Assembly (NCBI GenBank): GCA_903900345.1
Contig: CAIUMO010000026.1
Span: 1-50,605, forward strand
Direction of reading: 5' to 3'
Length of the DNA stretch: 50,605 nucleotides
From: an uncultured bacterium
GTDB taxonomy: Bacteria; Patescibacteriota; Saccharimonadia; Saccharimonadales; Saccharimonadaceae
Positions 40,532 to 48,938 of this stretch are shown here, in pieces. The first letter of the stretch is position 1; each line of letters opens with the position of its first letter. Both the position numbers and the translations under genes were made by a program. Below the pieces are notes generated by a model. That model was not told where the DNA came from. It was given only the letters and a program-made list of their open reading frames with translations, and did no database searches.

Positions 40532-41323
40532 ATGAAATATTTACATTCACGCAACCGCGCGATATTGCGCGAGATGGTTATTACAGACTTTAAGGTTCGT
40601 TATCAAAATTCAGTTTTAGGTTATATGTGGTCACTTCTAAAGCCACTTTTTCTGTTTGCGATTTTATATATTGTCTTTACTTATATTATTCCACTCGGCA
40701 AAGGCATAGATCATTATCCAGTTTATCTGTTGACTGGGATTATATTTTGGAATTTTTTTGTGGAATCTACTATGATAGGCTCAAGTTCGATCGTAGCCAG
40801 GGGTGATCTAATAAGAAAGATCAGTATACCTCGATATTTAGTTGTTTTGTCGAGTTCGCTTTCGGCGCTAATCAACCTCAGCCTTAGTTTAGTAGTTGTG
40901 TTTATTTTTGCATTATTCAATGGTATTATGCCATCGTTTAGCTGGTTTTTGATTATACCGATTATTGTTGAGCTATTTGTGTTTGCTTTAGGCATTTCTT
41001 TCTTGCTCTCAGCGATGTATGTCAAATTTCGTGACATTACCTACATCTGGGAAATATTCCTTCAGGCTGGTTTTTACGCTACGCCAATCATCTATCCATT
41101 AATGAATATATCTGAACGATATCGGGGCTGGCTTTTTATGAATCCGATGGCGCAGATTATTCAGGACGCCAGATATGTGGTAGCTACTAATACTAGTATT
41201 ACTCTCTGGTCGACAGTTCATTCAATTGCTATAATTGCACCCTTTATAATAATTGCTTTATTTGCCATCGGTGGTGGTTTATATTTCAAGAGTCGTTCTA
41301 AGTATTTTGCGGAGGATATATAA
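40532..41323 (+). CDS. ABC-2 polysaccharide exporter permease (Wzm-like)
   Basis: A 263-residue permease: an N-terminal amphipathic segment (AILREMVITDFKVRYQNSVL), then six membrane helices with GYMWSLLKPLFLFAILYIVF and the ABC-2 motif YVKFRDITYIWEIFLQAGFYATPIIYP. It exports lipid-linked polysaccharide with the next gene. The ATG at 40532 is preferred to 40469 because the promoter's -10 box lies between them; the shorter protein begins like other Wzm proteins. Confidence 0.9.
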   Translation: MKYLHSRNRAILREMVITDFKVRYQNSVLGYMWSLLKPLFLFAILYIVFTYIIPLGKGIDHYPVYLLTGIIFWNFFVESTMIGSSSIVARGDLIRKISIPRYLVVLSSSLSALINLSLSLVVVFIFALFNGIMPSFSWFLIIPIIVELFVFALGISFLLSAMYVKFRDITYIWEIFLQAGFYATPIIYPLMNISERYRGWLFMNPMAQIIQDARYVVATNTSITLWSTVHSIAIIAPFIIIALFAIGGGLYFKSRSKYFAEDI

Positions 41324-41324
41324 A

Positions 41325-42524
41325 ATGTCTGTTAAAAAAGAAGCTGCTGTTGCGATAAAAAATATTCATAAAGAGTTTATTTTGCCTCAAAGTAAAAACT
41401 CTACATTCAAGCAAACCGTCGTCAATATCGTCAAGAAAAACAAAAAAGTAACTCAAAAAGTTCTTGACGGTATTAGTTTTGAGATTGATAAAGGTGATTT
41501 CTTCGGCATCGTTGGACGTAACGGTAGCGGTAAAAGTACGCTACTAAAACTGATTGCTGGAGTTTATACACCAACAGCAGGTGAGATACAGATTAATGGC
41601 GGTCTGACGCCGTTTATTGAGCTGGGTGTGGGCTTTAATCCGGAACTATCTGGACGTGACAATGTGTATTTAAATGGCGCTTTGCTTGGATTCAACCGTA
41701 AGCAAATGGACTCTATGTATAATGAAATCGTAGATTTCGCCGAACTGCAACCGTTTATGGATCAAAAACTTAAGAATTATTCCAGTGGTATGCAGGTGCG
41801 GTTAGCATTCTCGATTGCTATCAAAGCCAAGAATGAAATTCTTATCTTTGATGAGGTTTTGGCGGTTGGAGATGAAGCCTTTCAAAGGAAATGTTTAGAT
41901 GTATTCGATGATTATAAGGCAATTGGACAGACTGTTATTCTGGTTACGCATGATATGGCTACTGTCAAGAAGTTTTGCAATAGAGCTGCATTGATTAATG
42001 AGGGCAAAGTTACAAAGATCGGTAACCCAATTGAAGTTGCTAATGAATATAGTCGCCTTAACCAGATTGCTATCGATGCTCAAACTGGCAAGAAGCAACA
42101 AGTATCTGAAGAATCAGCTAAAAAGCCCAATATTTTCCTAAGTTTGACGAAATATGGTGTTAAAGCCAATAGCTTTGCCGTCAATGATATTGCCGATCTC
42201 AAGATAACTTGGGATTCTGATATTGTAGCTGACAGATTATTAGTTGATCTATACAAAAAGAGCGGTGAACAAGTTTCTAACTTTATCTCGAGTCGTGAAG
42301 GTATTAAAACTTTGATTGGTAAGAATTCAGTGGAGTTGCAAATGACTCTCAATCTTGCACCTGGTAGTTATTATTACTCTCTAGGTTTATGGACGAAAGA
42401 CTTCAAGAGGAAATTGACATCAGTGAGCCCTGTTGGCGAATTTACTGTAACAAAAGACTACTCACGGGCGCCACACGAGTTTGCTGGTACGACACTCATA
42501 GAGCATAAATGGAAAAGCAGCTAG
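41325..42524 (+). CDS. ABC-2 polysaccharide exporter ATPase with C-terminal Wzt-like domain
   Basis: A 399-residue ATPase. The nucleotide-binding domain has Walker A GRNGSGKSTLLKL, the signature NYSSGMQVRLAFSIA, Walker B ILIFDEVLAVGD and the H-loop VTHDM. About 140 residues after it form a beta-sandwich like the Wzt C-terminal domain, which in O-antigen exporters recognises the polymer's end cap. This suggests that a capped polymer is exported. The ATG at 41325, one base after the permease stop and downstream of GGAGGAT, is chosen over an upstream TTG. Confidence 0.93.
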   Translation: MSVKKEAAVAIKNIHKEFILPQSKNSTFKQTVVNIVKKNKKVTQKVLDGISFEIDKGDFFGIVGRNGSGKSTLLKLIAGVYTPTAGEIQINGGLTPFIELGVGFNPELSGRDNVYLNGALLGFNRKQMDSMYNEIVDFAELQPFMDQKLKNYSSGMQVRLAFSIAIKAKNEILIFDEVLAVGDEAFQRKCLDVFDDYKAIGQTVILVTHDMATVKKFCNRAALINEGKVTKIGNPIEVANEYSRLNQIAIDAQTGKKQQVSEESAKKPNIFLSLTKYGVKANSFAVNDIADLKITWDSDIVADRLLVDLYKKSGEQVSNFISSREGIKTLIGKNSVELQMTLNLAPGSYYYSLGLWTKDFKRKLTSVSPVGEFTVTKDYSRAPHEFAGTTLIEHKWKSS

Positions 42525-42537
42525 ATAGCTGCTTTTC
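42512..42537. terminator. terminator of the ABC exporter operon
   Basis: GAAAAGCAGCTA pairs perfectly with TAGCTGCTTTTC around two bases; it includes the Wzt stop codon. A- and T-rich arms allow use from both sides, including by the flavoprotein gene ending at 42555. Confidence 0.75.
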
Positions 42538-42554
42538 GTTGACCGTGTGTTTTG

Positions 42555-43823
42555 TTATTTTAATTTTTCTGACAACTCTTTTGCCCAGATCATACAGTCT
42601 TCCATTGAGCAGTATGTCCATTTGCCGTAGCGACCTGTTGTATATACATCTTGCTCAGCTAATTCCGCGGTAACTTGTTGAAGGTCTTTGTCGGTTTTAT
42701 TAGAGATGTGGACGTATGCAGGATCCATTATTATAACCGACTTGTCGACTAGTTTTATATCGTCATCGATCATGCCGATCTTTTTCATTCCATCGAGCGT
42801 ACTTGCAAGTTCTTTCTCGACATCAATTTTTGCGTCTTTTGAAAAACCAATCTCAACATAGACACTTAGTTCATCGCTGCCGAGGATATTGTTGTAGAAG
42901 CCAATACGGTAAAAGTTTAAGTCTTTGGAAGGGAAGTATATCCAGTGCTCCTTGGTGTATCGCTTTGATGGTTTATCAAAGCCAAGGTTAAGGACGAGCA
43001 CCTTGTTGTATGACATTTCTTCTAGTATTTTACCCTTGTCTTTGTCGATTTGACCAAGGAATTTGTTATATGGAGCTGTATTTATGAGATTTTGGTAGTA
43101 GATCTTTTCATTAGCGTCAGTAATGACGTATTTCTCATTCGTATTAACTTCGACAACCTTAGTGTTCAGCTTGACCTTATTCGCGTCAATTTTTGAATAT
43201 AGTTTGTCGATAAAATACTGAGTACCCTTTTTTAAATAAAGGAAACTATCGTTATATGATGTGTTATTCTGGACTTTCATGTTGCGGATAATCGCATCAA
43301 AATCGGCATAAGGGAAGAAGCGGCCCATTGCATCTTTATCGAGCTTTTTAAGATCAATAGCGTATAACTTCTCGTTGTATGGACGTAGAAATTTTTCAAC
43401 AATGCCTGTTCCAAACTTGCCATAAAGCATATCTAGGAAATTATCGTAAGTTTCTTTCTCTTCTTTTGTGTAGAGATCGTATAGACACTCAATAAACTCA
43501 TCTTTTTCAAGTTGATGAATGTTAGTTTGAAACGGATAATCTATAAGGGCATCTTTATAATAGATTTTTGTTACTTTTTTACGTTCGATGATTTCGTCTG
43601 GCTCGACGAGTGATAAAAATAGTTTTTTAAACTCCTCAGTCTTAAAATGGTAGAAGTGTCCGGCGTAATCCCAGACGTACCTAGAGTTTTTAATCGTGCG
43701 ACAATATCCACCAATCTCGCTCTCTTTTTCAAGAATCAAATAATCATCCTTAAGATAATTAGCGACTGTTAGTCCTGATATTCCTGTGCCAATGATGAGA
43801 TTCTTTACTTTATTTTGGGTCAT
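42555..43823 (-). CDS. FAD-dependent oxidoreductase, UDP-galactopyranose mutase/protoporphyrinogen oxidase-like
   Basis: A 422-residue flavoprotein. It has the FAD-binding GxGxxG in LIIGTGISGLTVANYL, then LEKESEIGGYCRTI (the second dinucleotide-binding motif), and a C-terminal motif VYTTGRYGKWTYCSMEDCM that closes the FAD site as in UDP-galactopyranose mutase and related enzymes. Gene context (glycosyltransferases and a polysaccharide exporter) favours a sugar-nucleotide or glycan role over haem biosynthesis. AAAGGAG lies upstream of the ATG; it forms an operon with the large glycosyltransferase gene. Confidence 0.8.
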   Translation of the reverse strand: MTQNKVKNLIIGTGISGLTVANYLKDDYLILEKESEIGGYCRTIKNSRYVWDYAGHFYHFKTEEFKKLFLSLVEPDEIIERKKVTKIYYKDALIDYPFQTNIHQLEKDEFIECLYDLYTKEEKETYDNFLDMLYGKFGTGIVEKFLRPYNEKLYAIDLKKLDKDAMGRFFPYADFDAIIRNMKVQNNTSYNDSFLYLKKGTQYFIDKLYSKIDANKVKLNTKVVEVNTNEKYVITDANEKIYYQNLINTAPYNKFLGQIDKDKGKILEEMSYNKVLVLNLGFDKPSKRYTKEHWIYFPSKDLNFYRIGFYNNILGSDELSVYVEIGFSKDAKIDVEKELASTLDGMKKIGMIDDDIKLVDKSVIIMDPAYVHISNKTDKDLQQVTAELAEQDVYTTGRYGKWTYCSMEDCMIWAKELSEKLK

Positions 43824-43842
43824 TATTTTCTCCTTTTGGCTC

Positions 43843-46428
43843 TTATTTATGTAGTCGTTGGGAAACTTTTTTTAGTATATTATCTGCAAAAACGATTCGT
43901 CCCCGTGTTGTTCGATGTAGCCTTATGATCTTTCCTGCAATTTCACGGTCGTAGTAGTAGGTTGGAAATTCTTTTAACTTTGAATCAAACGATAAAAATT
44001 TATGTTTGTTGTTAAAATATTCCGTCGCAACATAGTACTGAGTTTTACACAAAGGAAGTATTAACTTATTGATAATATATTCCCGCTTGTTTGGCGTGAT
44101 TGATTCGCTACGTTCCTCGAGTTCCTTGAGCAGTCGGAGAGAAACCTTTTCGTGGTGAAAGACATTTCGAGCGAACGATTCCTTTGACATCGATTGACCT
44201 TCGCGACCTAGGTAATAATTATATATCGTAAGAGGATAATATGTAACCGTCTCGGCTTTTGCGTATATGATAAAGTTATACTCCATATCCACATAAAAAC
44301 AGTTTTCATCAATCATGAAACCAGCTTCCTTTAGAAGGCTTGTCTTACATGTTGTTGTAGGCAGTAGTGGGCCCCATTCACGAAATCCATATATGCCAAA
44401 GTTCATTTGCTCTAGATGATATTGGTATCCAGGGTTCATGAACTGGTAGTATTTTTTGTAGCGTCGAGTTGCCGATACGGCGTAGTCTTCGACTAAATCT
44501 GTAAGTATGATATCGCTATCTTCGTTTTCAAGTATATTAATAAACTTTTCGAATTGGTCGGTTATGTAGTAGTCGTCACCATCGAGTAGGCGAAAATATT
44601 TACCTTTTGCTTCGCGTATTCCAGCGTTTATTGTAGACCCGTGACCGCCATTTTCTTTGTCGATAAGGCGAACTATTGGAAGCTTTGCGTTAACTGTTGT
44701 TAGCTTTTCTAGCTCACGAGCTATTTTTGCGGTGTTATCTTTTGAACCGTCGTTAACGATTAGAACTTCTATTTTATGTGATAATTTATGATTAACTAGT
44801 GAGAGTACGCTGTTACGAAGGAACTTCTCAACATTGTAAGAAGGAATGACTACTGTTAGTAGAGGTTCTTTTACGCGCTCTTTATACTCGTAGGGTTCGA
44901 AGGCGCTTTTTTCTAATACCAGTTTGAGATTAGGATCGATGGTGTGCTGAGGATCACGGTTCGACAAGACAGATTCATGAATCTCTTTGGTGAGATTAGA
45001 GAACGCGTTATCTTGAGAGATGACGCCTTCAACAATATCGGCCGCTTTACGAAAATCTTCTGTTTCGAAGTACAGGTTAAGAGATTTATTAATATCTTCT
45101 ACGACATCGCCATTTGGCGATGTGATGACTACAAGGCCGGTTAGTGCTGCCTTGGCGGCTGCGTCAGACTGGCGACCTTCGCGATTAGCAAACAGCCCAA
45201 TGCCATTTTGACGGTAGATTTCAGCTGACTCCTCCTCGGTAGGGTTGTACTTGTGGATGTGTATATTTGAAAAATTCCTCAATGGTGCAATTAGTGTGTC
45301 GTGCACGTTGCCGTCTCCATAAACGGATATATCAAGCTTGTCAAAAAATGGCCTAGTGCTAAGTTCTAGTATGGTACGGATATCGATGTCAACTGAATAA
45401 CTGTTGATGTTATTAAAATCTCGAATCATGCAGATCTTTTTTGCTATAGCAGCCGAACGCTTCTTGTAGGCAAAAAGCTTTGTATCTATTGTTTTGGGAA
45501 TAATAACGGCTTTTTTAAAGACTGTATCGATTAATTTTTCAGCAGTGTCTTTTGCGCCTCTCGATTGAAATACCCAGGTTGTGTTGGGGTTGTTACTGTA
45601 ATGCCTGATGGCGATATCTTTTTCGGTGTAGATCGCTTGAAGTTCTGGGCTAATGATCGGATCATTAACGAAATACGGTTTATTATATGCACCAGACGAT
45701 CGGTATGAGGTATCTTGCCTGTCTGCGTATATATATATTGCCGTATTTGATAGATCTGTTGCGTCTAGTAATTGAGCGTATGCTTCATCAAGAGAGTAAA
45801 TGATTATTTTAGAATATCTTTTTACCTGTAGTAGGCTCCGTACTTCGTTATATCCGGTCTTTGTGATATTTACACCATCGAGGCTATAATAGTCAGTTAT
45901 ATTTAGGTGGCTCAGATTGATAATTGCAACGTCTACATTTACTTGGTGGTCTTTATAGGACTGTATTATCGCATGTAAACCTGCAGGGTCGGTATCCGAA
46001 CTTTTTTCTGGATAGCTGGGTGCAATAACCAATATGTCACTAGTGAATCGATTATTGATTATTGATTCTTTTTGTTCCTCTATCTTAATCGCCGCATCTT
46101 TTACATTGACTACACTGTTCGCTGGGACAACGAGGGCTAATATGTAGAATTTTCTTGTATCGGAAAAGAGGTAAGTGTGGTTGGCTGTGATTCTATGTTG
46201 TGTTTTAAGTTTTCTATCTAATAATCTAAACGTGCAGTCGCTACCACTGACAACTTTTGTTGTTGAAGTAAACTTAATGACTTTATTTTTAGTGTAAATT
46301 GGTTTTGAAAAAATATATCTCATTGGTTGAGATGTACGGTTTGTTAATATGAGGCCTTTTTTGGGTATCGAACCTATATATGGCTTAAACTTTGATCTCT
46401 CTAATAAGGCTCGTGACATAATTCTCAT
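43843..46428 (-). CDS. large two-domain glycosyltransferase (GT-B-like plus GT2)
   Basis: An 861-residue protein. Residues about 1-115 are a beta-rich segment. About 130-500 resemble a GT-B enzyme: DILVIAPSYPEKSSDTDPAG, SVYGDGNVHDTLIAPL and the donor site region IGLFANREGRQSDAAAKAAL. About 525-760 are a GT2/GT-A domain with LLTVVIPSYNVEKFLRNSVL, VLIVNDGSKDNTA and the DxD-type RLLDGDDYY. It probably adds two sugars, or one sugar with a second domain for binding. It starts with AGGAG upstream and is the first gene of a two-gene operon with the flavoprotein. Confidence 0.82.
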   Translation of the reverse strand: MRIMSRALLERSKFKPYIGSIPKKGLILTNRTSQPMRYIFSKPIYTKNKVIKFTSTTKVVSGSDCTFRLLDRKLKTQHRITANHTYLFSDTRKFYILALVVPANSVVNVKDAAIKIEEQKESIINNRFTSDILVIAPSYPEKSSDTDPAGLHAIIQSYKDHQVNVDVAIINLSHLNITDYYSLDGVNITKTGYNEVRSLLQVKRYSKIIIYSLDEAYAQLLDATDLSNTAIYIYADRQDTSYRSSGAYNKPYFVNDPIISPELQAIYTEKDIAIRHYSNNPNTTWVFQSRGAKDTAEKLIDTVFKKAVIIPKTIDTKLFAYKKRSAAIAKKICMIRDFNNINSYSVDIDIRTILELSTRPFFDKLDISVYGDGNVHDTLIAPLRNFSNIHIHKYNPTEEESAEIYRQNGIGLFANREGRQSDAAAKAALTGLVVITSPNGDVVEDINKSLNLYFETEDFRKAADIVEGVISQDNAFSNLTKEIHESVLSNRDPQHTIDPNLKLVLEKSAFEPYEYKERVKEPLLTVVIPSYNVEKFLRNSVLSLVNHKLSHKIEVLIVNDGSKDNTAKIARELEKLTTVNAKLPIVRLIDKENGGHGSTINAGIREAKGKYFRLLDGDDYYITDQFEKFINILENEDSDIILTDLVEDYAVSATRRYKKYYQFMNPGYQYHLEQMNFGIYGFREWGPLLPTTTCKTSLLKEAGFMIDENCFYVDMEYNFIIYAKAETVTYYPLTIYNYYLGREGQSMSKESFARNVFHHEKVSLRLLKELEERSESITPNKREYIINKLILPLCKTQYYVATEYFNNKHKFLSFDSKLKEFPTYYYDREIAGKIIRLHRTTRGRIVFADNILKKVSQRLHK

Positions 46429-46467
46429 TTATACTCCTGTGACTAACGACTAAAAGCTGATACTAAT

Positions 46468-46476
46468 ATTATACCA
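46468..46476 (-). promoter_or_regulatory. extended -10 promoter of the large glycosyltransferase operon
   Basis: TGGTATAAT on the minus strand, about 40 bases before the ATG. Unlike the leaderless genes, this mRNA would have a leader of about 33 bases with an AGGAG ribosome site. Confidence 0.55.
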
Positions 46477-46573
46477 TCATGGATAGAATAGGGTAGCTTT
46501 GTATGGTATATATACCGCTATGGCTTATACTAAATATTATGAATTATAGTATTAGGAAGGTTGTAGGAGTTTA

Positions 46574-48289
46574 ATGACGATTAACTTAGATCAATTAAGT
46601 AATAGACTAAGCAAGCATAAAACATTATTGCTATTTATTATGGTTGCAGTGTTTGTGGTTTTAGCTAACTTATTAGTAATGCACTATATCAATACCGAGA
46701 AAAATGTATACTATTGGGACAATTCTGCCTATTGGACGTCTGCTATTGCCTTATTGCACTCTTTCGAGACTAGCATACGAAGTGGCCTAGCTATCACGAT
46801 ACAAAGTCTTCAGACGGATTATAATTATTTACCAATTTTACCAATCGTTCCTATCTTGAAGGCTTTTGGCATCAGTCGTTTAACATTTGTTCTGGCAATC
46901 GTAAACCTATATGTCATACCGACTACTATTATTGCAGTATGGTTATTTCAGAACCTATTTTACAAAAAAGCTAGTGGTAAATTTTTGGCTATGGCTTTAT
47001 TTGCAATCTTATTATTTCCTTCCTTATTATTGCCAGCCTTAACGGGGCAGGTTGATGCGGTCGGCTTGCTGGTTATCGCTGTAATTCTTTTAGTTTTTAG
47101 CAAAATGGATTTCACGAAGTATAGCCCAATTTTTAGTGTGGCGCTGGGCACGTTAATGTGTTTACTTGTTGTGTTGCGTCGTTGGTATAGTTATTGGGCG
47201 ATTGGGGCGGTTGTTGTGCTTACCCTGGTTGTAATATATAGACTAGTTAAATCTAGCGGTTTTAAGTTAGATAAAACATTCCTGAAGATGTTTGTGGGTC
47301 CATTTTTAAATATGATCACAATCGGTCTTACATCTCTAGCTCTGATGTATTTCTTATTTAACCATCTGTTAGCGGCCTACACTATAAACTATAGTGATTT
47401 GTACTCGGCCTATAAAGACGGTGGCCTATTGAGCCAGGTGGTGCGTTTTGGGTATTATTTTGGTATCGTACCAATTATTATCATGCTGTTTGGTTTAGCT
47501 ATAGCATTTTTTGATAAACGCTTTAAAAAAAGAAGGATAATCGCAGCCTTCTTTGCGATGCAGACCGTATTAGTATTCTTGCTATTTATAATCACTCAGA
47601 ACTTCAGTGCTCATCATTACTATCTATTGTTACCGCTGTTCATATATTCATATTTAGTGGTAATTACATATATATTACAATCTAACAAAAGGGTTATATT
47701 GGGGGCTATACTTTCTGTAATTATCGTTCTGTCTTTTGTTAACGCCTTTGTATCGACAAGCAGGGAGTCGACAGCCCATTTATTATTGGGTGAACAAAAC
47801 TCACCAGTTGTCAGAAAAGATATATCCACACTGAAGGACTTAGTCGCCTATGTTGAAGCTGTAAAGCAGCCAAGTGATACAACCTATATTATATCGAGTT
47901 CGGATACATTCAACGACAGCCTACTTAGAGATGTTGATCTGCCTAACCGATTTATTGATAATATCCTTACGGTTTCACATGTTGATAAGCGAGACGGTTT
48001 TCCAAATGGCTTTTTTGGGGCTAACTATGTTTTAGTTGCCAATCCTGTACAGTACCACCTGACGGGCGGGCAAGGCCAAATGGTGATTACCGTCTTGGCC
48101 GATGCAGTTTTAAGTGGCAGTTGTGCTAATTTAACTAAACTGAAAGAGTTCAGTATTGATAACGGCGTTAAAGTGGAAGTCTTTAAGCGTACGGGTAAGT
48201 ATGACGAAGCTTTTGTGAGTACACTTAGAAGTATATTTAAGAAAGAATACGGAAATTACCCTAATCTTTACGATATAAATCAGCAATAA
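46574..48289 (+). CDS. polytopic membrane protein, possible GT-C glycosyltransferase
   Basis: A 571-residue protein with about ten or more membrane helices. The first outer loop reads NTEKNVYYWDNSAYWTSAIA, with an acidic Asp after helix 1 as in GT39/GT83-type lipid-sugar-dependent transferases. The last 170 residues are soluble (YIISSSDTFNDSLL, FFGANYVLVANP) and probably outside the cell. TAGGAG lies 6 bases upstream of the ATG. It is near the polysaccharide genes, which supports a glycan role, but no catalytic motif is certain. Confidence 0.65.
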   Translation: MTINLDQLSNRLSKHKTLLLFIMVAVFVVLANLLVMHYINTEKNVYYWDNSAYWTSAIALLHSFETSIRSGLAITIQSLQTDYNYLPILPIVPILKAFGISRLTFVLAIVNLYVIPTTIIAVWLFQNLFYKKASGKFLAMALFAILLFPSLLLPALTGQVDAVGLLVIAVILLVFSKMDFTKYSPIFSVALGTLMCLLVVLRRWYSYWAIGAVVVLTLVVIYRLVKSSGFKLDKTFLKMFVGPFLNMITIGLTSLALMYFLFNHLLAAYTINYSDLYSAYKDGGLLSQVVRFGYYFGIVPIIIMLFGLAIAFFDKRFKKRRIIAAFFAMQTVLVFLLFIITQNFSAHHYYLLLPLFIYSYLVVITYILQSNKRVILGAILSVIIVLSFVNAFVSTSRESTAHLLLGEQNSPVVRKDISTLKDLVAYVEAVKQPSDTTYIISSSDTFNDSLLRDVDLPNRFIDNILTVSHVDKRDGFPNGFFGANYVLVANPVQYHLTGGQGQMVITVLADAVLSGSCANLTKLKEFSIDNGVKVEVFKRTGKYDEAFVSTLRSIFKKEYGNYPNLYDINQQ

Positions 48290-48362
48290 ATAATTGAATT
48301 TGCCGGTCGTTAGTGTTGTTATTGACGTTACTTTATGTGTTATTATAGTAATAAGGTTAACC

Positions 48363-48938
48363 ATGATGAAAATAAAAAAATCCGCAAAAATAAAACAACC
48401 TATAATAGTCACTATTGTTATTGTTGTCATTGTTGCGGCTGGCTATATGCTTTATGCTAGCTATAATCACCTTCCACCCTTTCAGTCTTCAAGTCCTTTG
48501 CCTGGAGATTATACTATTAATCAACAGAAATCAGATACAGAGAAGCAACAGATCCAAAAGCTTAAAGATGATCCGTCCCAAAAAGTCGTAAATCAACAGA
48601 CAGATACACCTTCGACGCCAGCCGTAGATCCAGCGTCAAACAAACAAGTTGCCTCGGTTGTTATTACATATGCATCAATTCAAAATGAAACAGTTTCAGT
48701 TAGTGGGTTTGTTTCGAATGTTGCAGAGGATGGTGGTACCTGCACCTATACGTTCACAAAAGACGGTCTAGATGTTAAAAAAGTATCTAGCTCGATGTCG
48801 AATCCAACATCAACCACCTGTTCGACTCTTAATTTCCCTGCATCTCAACTAACAAGCGGCGTATGGACTGTTAAGCTCGTATACAGCTCGACGTCTAGTT
48901 ATGGTGAATCTTCTTCAAAGGATATAACAAAGTCATGA
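48363..48938 (+). CDS. membrane-anchored protein with Ig-like domain
   Basis: A 191-residue protein: short basic N-terminus, one membrane helix (PIIVTIVIVVIVAAGYMLYA, about 13-32), a Lys/Gln/Pro linker and a C-terminal beta-sandwich domain (about 95-185) with a Cys pair (GTCTYTF, TTCSTLNF). The paired ATG codons at 48363 have AAGG upstream; an earlier TTG at 48294 would place extra hydrophobic residues before the basic start. It overlaps the next surface protein gene by 4 bases (ATGA), so the pair may work together on the cell surface. Confidence 0.7.
   Translation: MMKIKKSAKIKQPIIVTIVIVVIVAAGYMLYASYNHLPPFQSSSPLPGDYTINQQKSDTEKQQIQKLKDDPSQKVVNQQTDTPSTPAVDPASNKQVASVVITYASIQNETVSVSGFVSNVAEDGGTCTYTFTKDGLDVKKVSSSMSNPTSTTCSTLNFPASQLTSGVWTVKLVYSSTSSYGESSSKDITKS

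Noticed and set aside
46505-46516. Perfect palindrome GGTATATATACC in the divergent region before the GT-C-like gene
   Set aside because: It is AT-alternating and short; a single copy is not enough to call an operator.
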